The position numbers and the translations under genes are program-made. The notes under the pieces were generated by a model that was given only the letters and a program-made list of their open reading frames with translations, ran no database searches and was not told where the DNA came from. 32,204 nucleotides of DNA from Gorillibacterium massiliense (GTDB lineage Bacteria; Bacillota; Bacilli; Paenibacillales; NBRC-103111), in the NCBI RefSeq assembly GCF_000455485.1, contig NZ_CBQR020000136.1, positions 1 through 32,204 of the forward strand, in the 5' to 3' direction. Positions 15,111 to 23,071 of the stretch are shown piece after piece (position 1 is the first letter of the stretch; each line of letters starts with the position of its first letter).

Positions 15111-15911
15111 CTACTTCACACCAACACGCATCCGGTAGCAGAAATCGATGTCAAAGGTCTGATGGCCAAATGTCTGGATCACGAGCTCCTTGAAGGCATC
15201 GACGTCGGACGCAATCCGTTCCGGAAGCCGCCTTAAAACGCTCTGCATCCCCCCTTGGCTCATGGCCAAGTTAACCAACCGGTTTGCATCGCACTTCTCT
15301 CGGTTCGAAAAGACGATCTCCCGGCTATATTGGAAATACCCGCTGTTGTGGATGTTTTGCAAGTGATTGTTCTTGTCCCATTTCACGTATTGCTCTTTAA
15401 GTTCCGGGTTCTCTTCTTCGATATGCTCAACCTTCTGAAATAATTGCTGGTACGATTTCTCTACCCGCCAATGATAAACCGGCGGCCAATCCGCATCCAC
15501 AGTGGCGAAAACTCCGCCGTTTTTCAAAATCCGGTTGATTTCATGCAAGGTTTGGTTAGGTTCCATCCAATGAAATGACTGGGAGCATACCACCGCATCG
15601 GCGATATGATCCGGCAATCCCGTCTCATGGGAAAATGCCCGGATAAACGAGACGGTGTCCGTTTTCTTTCGAAGCGCCACGTCCAGCATATCGATGCTAG
15701 GATCCACACCGATCACGCGGCTGCAATGCCCCTCCCAAACAAGCGTTGACAGCCCTGTTCCGCAGCCAAGATCAACAACCACTTCAGGTTCTGCCTCCAA
15801 ATAGTTGCGGATTACCTCGATCGGGTACTGTGGCATTTGCGGACGTGCGTTTTCATAGATATCCGCAAATCCGCGAAACCGTTCTGCATTAAGTTCTGCG
15901 CGATTTTTCAT
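15111..15911 (-). CDS. Class I SAM-dependent methyltransferase
   Basis: 266 aa from ATG 15911, with GGAGG seven bases upstream. Motif I is VVVDLGCGTG (about 45-54), followed by the acidic turn VIGVDPS (about 66-72), then the motif IV-like ADAVVCSQSFHWM and motif V NRILKNGGVFA. This is the Methyltransf_11/25 small-molecule type (SmtA/UbiE-like). The C-terminal half (about 140-266) is a mixed cap region with many aromatic residues and probably sets the substrate, which cannot be predicted. It converges on the ROK gene; their shared terminator now holds the insertion sequence. The pilus operon upstream ends 115 bases away with no clear terminator, so some read-through is possible. Confidence 0.88.
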   Translation of the reverse strand: MKNRAELNAERFRGFADIYENARPQMPQYPIEVIRNYLEAEPEVVVDLGCGTGLSTLVWEGHCSRVIGVDPSIDMLDVALRKKTDTVSFIRAFSHETGLPDHIADAVVCSQSFHWMEPNQTLHEINRILKNGGVFATVDADWPPVYHWRVEKSYQQLFQKVEHIEEENPELKEQYVKWDKNNHLQNIHNSGYFQYSREIVFSNREKCDANRLVNLAMSQGGMQSVLRRLPERIASDVDAFKELVIQTFGHQTFDIDFCYRMRVGVK

Positions 15912-15940
15912 CGGGGAACCTCCATTTTCATATGAAGCTG

Positions 15941-15963
15941 CTTGAATTACTTCAAGTATACTT
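15941..15963 (-). promoter_or_regulatory. Palindromic site over the -10 of the methyltransferase promoter
   Basis: CTTGAA (15941-15946) and TTCAAG (15951-15956) form an inverted repeat that runs into the perfect palindrome AAGTATACTT (15954-15963). The minus strand reads TATACT here, a good -10 box, but no good -35 box is visible. This suggests an activator- or repressor-controlled start. No regulator family recognised. Confidence 0.35.
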
Positions 15964-16025
15964 CAGAACGAAACAAACCTCCCAGCTCTTTTCGGCAGAA
16001 AGGTCTGTTGCAGGTTCAGAAAATC

Positions 16026-16532
16026 CTACGGTCCCTTATATTCATGAGAACTGCCCACGATATAGGAAGTATCCGGCGAGAATGCGAATGGACGGGGATG
16101 GTGCATGCGGATGATCGCGACGATTCCCGGCCCCTCCAACATATCGACATATCCGTAAGTGTGATTGACATAGGTGCAGGGAAAACCCGCGGGACTGTCC
16201 GGACAGCCTTTTTCCACTTTGTCAAAGAGCAGGACTTCCAACGCATCAGAGGAACGAAACAAACCGGGATGCAAGGGATGGCCGGATGCGTCCAGCCGCA
16301 GATTCCGCTGCAAGCTCTCGTTGAAAGCTTCCCAAGCGACATCGGAAAATGCGATCCCCCCTTCATTTTCCAACACTTCTTTGTTCAGTTGGAGAGATGC
16401 GTCATGGGTTGCCATGTCGAGAGCATTTTTCAAACGCAAGTATCCGGTTTCCGAGAGATGATTGTCCGTTTGCCACAACCACAAAGTAAGACAAACCGCA
16501 GAGCTGAACAGGAGAAATATCGCCCACTTCAT
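16026..16532 (-). CDS. Hypothetical membrane-anchored protein at the end of the Tad-like pilus operon
   Basis: 168 aa from ATG 16532; an ATG at 16541 is also open, but the AGGAGGG site is one base from it and about ten from the one chosen. One N-terminal span (about residues 2-19, WAIFLLFSSAVCLTLWLW) is followed by an extracellular domain. That domain includes a helix NALDMATHDASLQLNKEV like the post-membrane helix of pseudopilins, a pair of cysteines (C108 and C118 in GCPDSPAGFPC, numbering approximate) that may form a disulfide, and a C-terminal beta-rich part. I do not recognise a named family. Position as last gene of the locus suggests a minor pilin or pilus-associated protein. Confidence 0.65.
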   Translation of the reverse strand: MKWAIFLLFSSAVCLTLWLWQTDNHLSETGYLRLKNALDMATHDASLQLNKEVLENEGGIAFSDVAWEAFNESLQRNLRLDASGHPLHPGLFRSSDALEVLLFDKVEKGCPDSPAGFPCTYVNHTYGYVDMLEGPGIVAIIRMHHPRPFAFSPDTSYIVGSSHEYKGP

Positions 16533-16566
16533 CCACCGCATCCCTCCTTCTCCACATCGTTACACG

Positions 16567-16953
16567 TTACGGCAAATACTCGGACATCTCGCTTGCATCA
16601 AAGCGGTACTCGGAAACCGAGGAGTCACTGCCAAACCAACCGGAAAAAACAAACAGGCTGCCCATGGGATATTCCAAGGTTACGGTTACGGTAATCCCCC
16701 GGGTCTGCTTGACGCTGGTCGATTCGCTCAAGGTGATATCGGATTCCCGGAAATGATACTGGCCCAGTTCTTTTCGCAAAAGATTGGCAAGCTCCGGTGA
16801 AAGATAGCCCTCTCTCGCAGCTAGCTTGGCATATTTATGGGCGGTCTGCTCCAACAGTACGCCGCGCATATGCACGACTTCGCTCATGAAGGGCTGGAAC
16901 ATAAAAAACACCATAAAAGGAAAGACCAAAAGCAGCGTAATTGCTTGACGCAT
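16567..16953 (-). CDS. TadE/DUF4320-like pseudopilin protein
   Basis: 128 aa from ATG 16953, with GGAGG ten bases upstream. The first ~20 residues (MRQAITLLLVFPFMVFFMFQ) are hydrophobic. They are followed by an amphipathic helix with SEVVHMRGVLLEQTAHKYAKLAAREGYLSPE, which resembles the TadE/DUF4320 pattern of a span, aromatic/charged helix and 'A-REGYL' turn. A short beta-rich C-terminal domain follows. No GxxxxE-type prepilin cleavage site is evident. Likely a minor subunit of the pilus-like structure, lying 17 bases after the last small peptide gene. Confidence 0.6.
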   Translation of the reverse strand: MRQAITLLLVFPFMVFFMFQPFMSEVVHMRGVLLEQTAHKYAKLAAREGYLSPELANLLRKELGQYHFRESDITLSESTSVKQTRGITVTVTLEYPMGSLFVFSGWFGSDSSVSEYRFDASEMSEYLP

Positions 16954-16970
16954 CCTTCGATAGCCTCCGC

Positions 16971-17111
16971 TTAGTTAAACATCTCTTCGTATTCGTACGT
17001 TACCCGATTCTTCACCTTGGCCCCGTCTTTCCATACAGCCGGAAAAGCGATAGCAGAAAGACATGCCAGAGCTAGAGCAATCAAAAGCAGCTTCGTCATC
17101 ACATCTTTCAT
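16971..17111 (-). CDS. Small single-span peptide 4 of a tandem family (46 aa), Tad-like locus
   Basis: Begins MKDVMTKLLLIALALACLSA and ends in EEMFN with a TAA at 16971. A GGGGGA site nine bases upstream overlaps the end of peptide 3, five bases away. One hydrophobic segment (about 8-25) is preceded by positive residues, so the short tail of about 20 residues should face outside. The tail keeps the family's VWKDGAKV element (compare LWNDTKTI in peptide 2). It contains AFPA, a possible signal-peptidase site. Function unknown; a structural pilus subunit is the main candidate. Below the length most gene callers keep. Confidence 0.7.
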   Translation of the reverse strand: MKDVMTKLLLIALALACLSAIAFPAVWKDGAKVKNRVTYEYEEMFN

Positions 17112-17116
17112 CTCAC

Positions 17117-17266
17117 TCAATCCCCCGGCCGAATCGTTTCCGTCATTTTCACTTCCACATGCTGATGCCCCGTACTTGCCATTGGGAACATATCCTTAAA
17201 TACCCAAGCCGTGAAGCATCCGACCAGTACGGCGATGATGAGCAGCTTGCCTATTGTTTCTTTCAT
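17117..17266 (-). CDS. Small single-span peptide 3 of a tandem family (49 aa), Tad-like locus
   Basis: Begins MKETIGKLLIIAVLVGCFTA; the tail is more divergent (WVFKDMFPMASTGHQHVEVK, ending RPGD). The start lies two bases after the stop of peptide 2 (TGATCATG) and has no clear ribosome site of its own, so translation is probably coupled. It keeps the MK(D/E)-x-(I/M)-x-K start and the span at about 8-23. Function unknown. Confidence 0.68.
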   Translation of the reverse strand: MKETIGKLLIIAVLVGCFTAWVFKDMFPMASTGHQHVEVKMTETIRPGD

Positions 17267-17268
17267 GA

Positions 17269-17418
17269 TCAGCTAGTAGGAATAACAGCGCTCGTTACCG
17301 TTGTATCCTTGCGCACATCGATGGTTTTTGTGTCATTCCACAATCCGTTTGCGACAAAAAAGGTAAAGGCGGCGAGGGTAATGCCGATAATTAAAATTTT
17401 GATTAGAATATCTTTCAT
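17269..17418 (-). CDS. Small single-span peptide 2 of a tandem family (49 aa), Tad-like locus
   Basis: Begins MKDILIKILIIGITLAAFTF and continues FVANGLWNDTKTIDVRKD. It is clearly paralogous to peptide 1 (shared GLW-x-D-x-KT(V/I)). A strong AGGAGG site is nine bases before the ATG at 17418. Single span at about 8-23, then a 25-residue, mostly polar outside tail. Function unknown; candidate pilin-like subunit. Confidence 0.75.
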   Translation of the reverse strand: MKDILIKILIIGITLAAFTFFVANGLWNDTKTIDVRKDTTVTSAVIPTS

Positions 17419-17457
17419 CTTTAGCTACCTCCTAAATTTGTTATCTGAAGCAAATGT

Positions 17458-17613
17458 TTATGGCCAAGGTACGAGATTCGCCTCCACTTGGCTATCGGAA
17501 CGGTCCCGGACGGTTTTTGCATCCCCCCACAAACCGGATTCCGAGCCTACAAAAAACGTAATGGCTGCAAGAGCGACGGCTATCAAAAGCAGCTTCACGA
17601 TAATATCCTTCAT
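17458..17613 (-). CDS. Small single-span peptide 1 of a tandem family (51 aa), Tad-like locus
   Basis: Begins MKDIIVKLLLIAVALAAITF and continues FVGSESGLWGDAKTVRDRSD, ending LVPWP. A GGGGA site lies seven bases before the ATG at 17613, and the tadC-like gene ends 13 bases upstream, so it belongs to the same operon. The span (about 8-23) follows a lysine at position 7. Four such genes in a row share the start MK(D/E)-x-(I/M)-x-K and a (L/V)W-x-D motif. No glycine-glutamate prepilin cleavage motif is present, unlike classical Flp pilins. Confidence 0.75.
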   Translation of the reverse strand: MKDIIVKLLLIAVALAAITFFVGSESGLWGDAKTVRDRSDSQVEANLVPWP

Positions 17614-17626
17614 CGGCTCATCCCCG

Positions 17627-18523
17627 TCAGTGCAGCGTATAAACGCCGCTCATCATATCCCTGTATTCCAGATAGTAGACAAACAACCCGCACAGAATCA
17701 CCATCAATAACCCGGAAAACGTAATGAGATAAGCAACGGTCCCGCGGTCCCGCATCGCCCCCCGGTACGCTTCCTGCCGTTTTTTCTTCAGTTCCTCGTA
17801 GCGCTTTTCCAAAATGTCGCGAACCTCTTCTGGAGACGATTGATCCACTTGATATAAAATCTGGGCTAACGTTTCTCCTTCAGGCGTCCCAATCAATCTG
17901 GAAAAGCTGCGGAATGCCTTCTCCCGGTTGATCGGATCAACGGGATACTCTTCCAGGAACCGGTCGACGGCTGGCCGCAGATACCGGACAAAGCGACGAA
18001 GATAAAGAAACATGTGATAGATATTTTGTTTGGAAGCGTTGGCGTCGGCAAATTCATTGGAGATCAGCTGCTGCAGGATAAAAATTTCTGCATTCTTTTT
18101 GCGTACAAACCGCACCCGCAGCGCCTGCAGCGCATAGACGACGGGAAACCGTGGTCGGAGCTGCAGCGCCAAATACAAAAGTAAAACAAACGCGACGCGG
18201 ACCATCGGATAAGAACCCTGCAGCTGTATGAAACGAAGATGAATGACGAACATGATCGACAGAAACAGCAGATCCCGGGCAAGCTTGTATTTGAGCGGGG
18301 TGATGCCGGCTGCCGTAAGTCCGGCTGTCTCAAACTCCTCATCCATCGGGCTTACGCGGTAACGCCGAATGAAGCTTTCCTTTTGCGAGCCGTAAAAATG
18401 GCGAATCCGGGTTGCCAACGGAATTCTACGCTCATTGACGATCTGCAAAGCCAGCTGCAACAGGTAGACAACCGCCAGCAGCGGAAGGGTGTAAAGCCAG
18501 AACGGAATCAATGTGTGCGCCAT
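17627..18523 (-). CDS. tadC: TadC-like pilus/type II secretion platform protein
   Basis: 298 aa. Spans near 10-30, 84-103, 108-126 and 265-287 enclose a cytoplasmic helical region (about 130-260) of the T2SSF/GspF type, with the ends LISNEFADANASKQNIYHM and the long charged helix RDILEKRYEELKKKRQEAYR just before the last span. TadB and TadC form the inner-membrane platform on which the TadA ATPase acts to polymerise pilins. It starts three bases after the tadB-like gene stops. Divergent from proteobacterial TadC; named by position and topology. Confidence 0.75.
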   Translation of the reverse strand: MAHTLIPFWLYTLPLLAVVYLLQLALQIVNERRIPLATRIRHFYGSQKESFIRRYRVSPMDEEFETAGLTAAGITPLKYKLARDLLFLSIMFVIHLRFIQLQGSYPMVRVAFVLLLYLALQLRPRFPVVYALQALRVRFVRKKNAEIFILQQLISNEFADANASKQNIYHMFLYLRRFVRYLRPAVDRFLEEYPVDPINREKAFRSFSRLIGTPEGETLAQILYQVDQSSPEEVRDILEKRYEELKKKRQEAYRGAMRDRGTVAYLITFSGLLMVILCGLFVYYLEYRDMMSGVYTLH

Positions 18524-18526
18524 GGT

Positions 18527-19528
18527 TTACATCTCGTTTCTCGGTTTTTGGATGATGAAAGCCGCAATCCCGCAAAAAAGCGTGAACAAAATTGTAAACA
18601 CCAACATCCGGATTCCAGCAGGATGATGAAAATAGTAAAACCATGATTTGCCCATAGACGGGTATTGGTTCAAGAATACGACCAGAGGGAGCAAAATCGC
18701 CGGCAAATATCCCATCTGAATAGCTTCACGGTTTTCCGTTTTCAGTTCCTCGGATATCTTCGTCACTTCACTCATGTCGGTTATAAGCCAACGCAACCCC
18801 CGTTCGATATTGTCGCCCTGTTGTTCCGACTTTTGAAATAGAATGCCTAATTGCATCGCCCATTGGCTTCGCACCCGAAAAATGAATAAGTCGATAGCTT
18901 CTTCTATAGTGGCTCCGGAAGCGCCTTGCAAAGCAGGAAGCATCGCGGCAAAGGCTGTGCGAATCCCCCCTTTCAACTCCTTAACCGTTTCAAAAACCGC
19001 GTAATACAGATTGCCGTGATACTCTCTGTATTTGAACAGCAACGTATTAACGGCGGGAATCAGCTCTTCGCTGTTTTTTACGCGAATACTGTGGAGCCGT
19101 AGACGCAAGATTCCGTATGGAAGTGCCGCCGACCAAAATGAAACCATCAGCAGCCAACGATCGGTTAAGCCCGCCCCGTTCAAATGATTGAAGTCTACCG
19201 CGCCGGTCCACATACCGATTAGCAGATAAGCAGATACGAAGGATCCCATGGTATAAAGAATGAAGCGACGAATCCGTTCCTCATCGGAAGTGGTGCTTTC
19301 CTGAATCGCCCTGGATACAAGCAGCAAATGTTTGCTCCACCTGGACGGGTGGCGAACGCGACCGCCGGCAGTGGCGGGAAGTCGGATGCGCATAATCCGC
19401 AAAGGCAATCTCGCCGTGTTTCCAAGAGAAAGAACGAAAGCAACTCCGATTAGAGCGGCAGCCGTAATCATGATCCGAATGAACGGATCAAGATAAGGGC
19501 CTAACTGGTTCCACAGGTTAGGAAGCAA
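18527..19528 (-). CDS. tadB: TadB-like pilus/type II secretion platform protein
   Basis: 333 aa from TTG 19528, with an AAAGGGGGG site seven bases upstream. Hydrophobic spans lie near 18-36, 98-115, 128-145 and two at the C terminus (about 268-284 and 306-324). The middle (about 155-260) is a T2SSF-type helical domain with ELIPAVNTLLFKYREYHGNL and ERGLRWLITDMSEVTKISEEL. It overlaps the end of the tadA-like gene by 11 bases, so the two are translationally coupled. Works with TadC as the membrane platform. Confidence 0.75.
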   Translation of the reverse strand: MLPNLWNQLGPYLDPFIRIMITAAALIGVAFVLSLGNTARLPLRIMRIRLPATAGGRVRHPSRWSKHLLLVSRAIQESTTSDEERIRRFILYTMGSFVSAYLLIGMWTGAVDFNHLNGAGLTDRWLLMVSFWSAALPYGILRLRLHSIRVKNSEELIPAVNTLLFKYREYHGNLYYAVFETVKELKGGIRTAFAAMLPALQGASGATIEEAIDLFIFRVRSQWAMQLGILFQKSEQQGDNIERGLRWLITDMSEVTKISEELKTENREAIQMGYLPAILLPLVVFLNQYPSMGKSWFYYFHHPAGIRMLVFTILFTLFCGIAAFIIQKPRNEM

Positions 19529-21026
19529 TGGTTTGCCCCCCTTTCCCGATAGGCTTCAAAGCTGCCATTCGGGTTAAGACATCTATCATCTGCCTCGTTT
19601 CCGCAGGAGCATACTTGCCTAAAATCTCTTGAATCCGCTCGGGAACCCGGGCTGAATATCGCCAGTCCATCATCTGGTGATCCCATACAACCAGATCGAC
19701 GGTTCGGAAGGAATGATCCGACGATCTCCAGTCGTAGGCGGTCAATCGGGTGAGCCGCTTGCTCCTGTCGGCGCATTCCTCCATGACGATAGCAAAATGC
19801 AGATTCCGCGCCGCCCGTTCCAGCTGGGCTTGTCTGCCCTTTGCCGGGTGGCTTTCCAATACAAGATCCGCTAGCTGGGAAGGGATATTATCGGGGTCGG
19901 GCGTATGATAGGTGCTGAGCGCCCCCGGCAGCCCCCGCTCGCATCCTTTGAGAAAAATATCAGCTTCGGCTGAGCGCATTTCACCGACGATGATGTATTC
20001 GTAATCCGACCGTAAAACGAGTTCAAAGATCTCCTTTTGATTGGAATCGTTCATGATGAGTTCCATTACTTGATGCTTCGGATAATGGCTGGAAATTTTC
20101 AGCTCGTCAAACCCCTTCTGAAGAATCATCATCTTGTCAGATGGCTTACGCTCCGAAATCAACGCGCTTAAGAGGGTGCTCTTCCCGCTCTTGACTGGAC
20201 CGCATACCAAGGTGGTCCCCCGGCCGCAAGCAATGGCTCTTAGCATCGGCAACACCTCGGAAGGGAAAGTCCCTTGCATGCGAATATCGTCGAGAGTAAT
20301 CTTCGGAATGGTATAATGCCGGAAAATGATAATCGGTCGGGTTGACCAAGGCGGTATGACGATGGTGACCCGGGTCCCGTCTGCCATATCGATTTCCAGC
20401 GACGGGTGATGGGGATTGAGCGCGCTGTTCGGGCTCCGCAAGCTGAGCTGTTTGGCAACGCGCAGTACGTCGTCTTCGCTCTCGTAGGAGATCGGCCGCA
20501 GTTCATTCACTTCTCCGGGAATTTCAAAAAAGACGTGGGTTCCGATAATTCGAGCGGCTTGTGAAATATCGTACCGTTCGTTTTTCCACCAGGTGGAGAT
20601 CACCCCCAATCCGTAGGTTTCCTGATAGGCCGCTTCCACCAGGTCGGTGTAGCATTCCGGATACGGGCTTCCCATAAGATTGTTTCGCTGCAAGAACTCC
20701 TCGATCTCCCGTTTAAACCATTCCGCTGCACTCCTGACGCCTGTAACCGCCTCATGCTGACGATTGAGCCAGCTCAGCTTTTCATGCTCCTTGCCGGTCT
20801 CGAATCGCTGGCTGAAATAATCGGTGATGGCCAGTTTGATGCGGGCAAAGAGGTGATCGCTTTCCCTGGCGGCCCGGGTTTCCTTGTTCTCATCGGCAAG
20901 CAGCTGCCTTTCCAACAAATAGTCGCGAACATCGAAAGGGGTAGACCGCCAGTCATCTGATCGGCCATCCGTGCTCCTTATCGCGCAATCATCCTCGCAT
21001 CCGTCCGTTAACCGCTCCGGGTCCAT
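19518..21026 (-). CDS. tadA: TadA/CpaF-like pilus assembly ATPase
   Basis: 502 aa from ATG 21026. An N-terminal domain (about 30-230) precedes the RecA-like core of the VirB11/PilT secretion ATPase class: Walker A GPVKSGKST (276-284), Walker B-like YIIVGEMRSAEA (344-355), and the His box GALSTYHTPDPDNIPSQLADL from 368. The acidic 'Asp box' usually read as EDxxEL is changed to LQKGFDEL (302-309), which is unusual. It hydrolyses ATP in the cytoplasm to drive pilus subunit movement through TadB/TadC. Its start overlaps the upstream cpaE-like gene by 19 bases. Confidence 0.88.
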   Translation of the reverse strand: MDPERLTDGCEDDCAIRSTDGRSDDWRSTPFDVRDYLLERQLLADENKETRAARESDHLFARIKLAITDYFSQRFETGKEHEKLSWLNRQHEAVTGVRSAAEWFKREIEEFLQRNNLMGSPYPECYTDLVEAAYQETYGLGVISTWWKNERYDISQAARIIGTHVFFEIPGEVNELRPISYESEDDVLRVAKQLSLRSPNSALNPHHPSLEIDMADGTRVTIVIPPWSTRPIIIFRHYTIPKITLDDIRMQGTFPSEVLPMLRAIACGRGTTLVCGPVKSGKSTLLSALISERKPSDKMMILQKGFDELKISSHYPKHQVMELIMNDSNQKEIFELVLRSDYEYIIVGEMRSAEADIFLKGCERGLPGALSTYHTPDPDNIPSQLADLVLESHPAKGRQAQLERAARNLHFAIVMEECADRSKRLTRLTAYDWRSSDHSFRTVDLVVWDHQMMDWRYSARVPERIQEILGKYAPAETRQMIDVLTRMAALKPIGKGGQTIAS

Positions 21027-22171
21027 AGCAAGCCTCTCTCCTTCTTCAACTTGTCGGCTCTGCCACCCATTCGATCCATCACAATATCAGCTAGTTCGGA
21101 AAAGCAGGCGAGAGCGCGTTTTCGCGCAGAGCGGTTGCCGCTATCCGTTAGCAAACGGTTCTCTATCTCACAAAGTAAGCCATCCAGACCGAAATCCGGA
21201 ATTTCGCCGACAAGAGGTACGCCCATCAATTGCTGCAATTTCCGCCCTTCGAGGGGTAAATCCGCCATATGGCGATTAATGACCAGCAAAAACTCGTCTT
21301 TGGTATAACTCAAAAGTCGCAAAATATCGGTGTACATCCGGTTCCACATCATCTCGGACAACGGCTGCTGCGAGCCCACAAGCAGTTTGATATCTCCTTG
21401 AGCCAAAGCTTGCAGCGTCAAATTGCTATCCGGCGAACAGCCTGCATCCAGAATGACAAGATCAAATATATCGGAGGCCATGTCGATCAAACGTTCAATG
21501 CAATCGAAACGGTAATAGCGCCTTTTGGTGAAATCCGCATTGCCGGCAAGATAAGCGTAACCATGTTCATCTTTGTGCATAAAATTGAGCAACTCGTCTC
21601 TCTTCGGCAGCCGCCGGCTGTCTGCAATCTCCGGATAATATTCATCCAGTGTGTTGCCGTTATAAGGATGAAAGTAATGATTGCCCGGATTATCCGAATT
21701 GAGGCCTAGCACTCCGACAGACACCCCCCTTGCGGATAGTTCCCGGGCCAGACACAAGGCAATCATCGTCGCGCCAGTTTGAGGATGGGTGCCCATGATC
21801 ACAAGCCTTTTCCGCGCCATTGTTGTCTTCCCACTCGTGCCAAGAAGCATCCGAACCATTTGCTTGGGAGTTTGCCGTGGGAAAATCGGCAAAATTCCAA
21901 GTTTAGTGCATACTGATGCCTTATTTTCCAAAATGCTATTTTCGCAATGGCTGGACAGCAAATATCCGACTTGTTTAGCATGACGGTTCGCCATAAACGG
22001 CTCCAAATCCGAAATAGAAACCTCCTGCTCGGCAATGAGAATCAAATCCAAATCCGGCTGCAAGCGGAAAACATCACCTGCCCCTGCGGATTCTATTTCC
22101 CATTCCGGTGCTTGCTCCATAAACTCCCTGCGGATGGAGCTATCAACTCCGACAAAAGCAACTTTCCCCAC
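21008..22171 (-). CDS. TadZ/CpaE-like protein with degenerate MinD-type ATPase domain
   Basis: 387 aa from GTG 22171, with AGGAGGG five bases upstream. An N-terminal receiver-like region (about 1-105) is followed by a MinD/ParA fold (about 120-330). The Walker A region reads GTHPQTGATM (127-136), where KGGVGKTT is expected, so both lysines are missing. The Walker B-like strand LVILDAG (238-244) remains. TadZ/CpaE proteins mark the pole or site where the pilus machine is built; atypical P-loops are known in this family. Loss of the lysines suggests weak or absent ATP hydrolysis here. Lies directly upstream of the TadA-like gene. Confidence 0.82.
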   Translation of the reverse strand: MGKVAFVGVDSSIRREFMEQAPEWEIESAGAGDVFRLQPDLDLILIAEQEVSISDLEPFMANRHAKQVGYLLSSHCENSILENKASVCTKLGILPIFPRQTPKQMVRMLLGTSGKTTMARKRLVIMGTHPQTGATMIALCLARELSARGVSVGVLGLNSDNPGNHYFHPYNGNTLDEYYPEIADSRRLPKRDELLNFMHKDEHGYAYLAGNADFTKRRYYRFDCIERLIDMASDIFDLVILDAGCSPDSNLTLQALAQGDIKLLVGSQQPLSEMMWNRMYTDILRLLSYTKDEFLLVINRHMADLPLEGRKLQQLMGVPLVGEIPDFGLDGLLCEIENRLLTDSGNRSARKRALACFSELADIVMDRMGGRADKLKKERGLLWTRSG

Positions 22172-22202
22172 AATTTCCCTCCTATATGGCTTGGTGCATG
22201 CC

Positions 22203-22907
22203 TTATTCGTAGCTCACGATAAACCGGTATTGTTGAATAGCCAGACTCTGCAGCAAATCGAATTGCGGCTCGGTTAACGCAACCTCCAACCGGGCTCCAA
22301 CGCTGCTTGCCTTGAGCCGGCGGCTGTCTGCCGAATCTCCGCCATTTCCGGCTTCATCGCCTACCTCATTGGCTGAAGCATCCTTGAAATATGCGACCGT
22401 AATGCCGCTGAGCTCACTGGATTCGAGAGGAACCGGTACGTAAGACGCGGGAACCTCAGTTGCTTCTCCCTTCTTCTGATAGACGGGGTGAAGACGGATC
22501 TCATCCAGTCGGCGCAACGATTTCGGAAAGGAAAGCAGCCAATCTTCCGGAATTTCTACGATCATCTCCCCTTCCCGCTTGATTGCCTCATTGACTTTTC
22601 CCGGCGTAAGCTGTTCATTGGAACCGATGAACGCCGCGCTTTCTTTGCCTACCGCCGATTCTAAGCTAGTGTACGCTCCGTCGACCAAGTCGGAATAGCG
22701 TATCCGTCTTAAAGCGATGTCGTCCGATGTCAAAACGGTATGGGGTGGGATATCCCGCACGGCAACGGCAATCTCCCGGGAGTCCACCTTTTCTGAAAAG
22801 CGAGTAACATACAGATGAACTGCAAAAACATGCCCGGTCAGCACGGCTGCATACAATACCGCAATCAGCAGCAACCGGGCGGAGCGGGGAAGCTTCCTCC
22901 AACTCAT
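22203..22907 (-). CDS. SAF-domain protein, CpaB/RcpC-like, first gene of the Tad-like locus
   Basis: 234 aa from ATG 22907 (a longer frame to 22958 would run into the terminator hairpin). One N-terminal span (about 11-33) is followed by a SAF domain: SREIAVAVRDIPPHTVLTSDDIALRRI, then IGSNEQLTPGKVNEAI (about 43-110). This is the CpaB/RcpC/FlgA type, in which the SAF domain binds the envelope polymer or assists pilus assembly. A Gly/Asn/Asp-rich linker (about 188-200) precedes the C-terminal part. It lies 31 bases before the CpaE-like gene and probably opens the operon. Confidence 0.8.
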   Translation of the reverse strand: MSWRKLPRSARLLLIAVLYAAVLTGHVFAVHLYVTRFSEKVDSREIAVAVRDIPPHTVLTSDDIALRRIRYSDLVDGAYTSLESAVGKESAAFIGSNEQLTPGKVNEAIKREGEMIVEIPEDWLLSFPKSLRRLDEIRLHPVYQKKGEATEVPASYVPVPLESSELSGITVAYFKDASANEVGDEAGNGGDSADSRRLKASSVGARLEVALTEPQFDLLQSLAIQQYRFIVSYE

Positions 22908-22933
22908 GAAAACCCATCCATCCTTTCCGGAAC

Positions 22934-22979
22934 AAAAAAGAACCGACTGCTCGCGCATAACGCGAATCAGCCGGTTCTT
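22934..22979 (-). terminator. Intrinsic terminator after the FtsX-type permease gene
   Basis: AAGAACCGACTG (22938-22949) pairs with CAGCCGGTTCTT (22968-22979) with one mismatch, and an inner stem of CGCG with CGCG (22952-22955, 22961-22964) closes it. On the minus strand it ends in six T residues (AAAAAA at 22934-22939). It lies about 92 bases past the permease stop and just before the pilus operon start, separating the two operons; the SAF gene probably starts from a promoter within or after it. Confidence 0.8.
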
Positions 22980-23071
22980 CCGTGCTCACGATCCATAATG
23001 AAGTTGAGAATACTATACTCCAGTTTATTCCAGATAACAAGAACTATTTTTCCATCAAGATCTGCTGCAGA

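Noticed and set aside
15964-16025. Possible terminator after the pilus operon (CAGA-CCTT-TCTG).
   Set aside because: The stem is only four bases and no T tract follows.
21475-21500. P-loop-like GTSGKTTMA segment (residues 111-119) near the start of the ATPase fold of the CpaE-like protein.
   Set aside because: It precedes the first beta strand (RLVIMG), so it is not in the P-loop position; the true position reads THPQTGATM.
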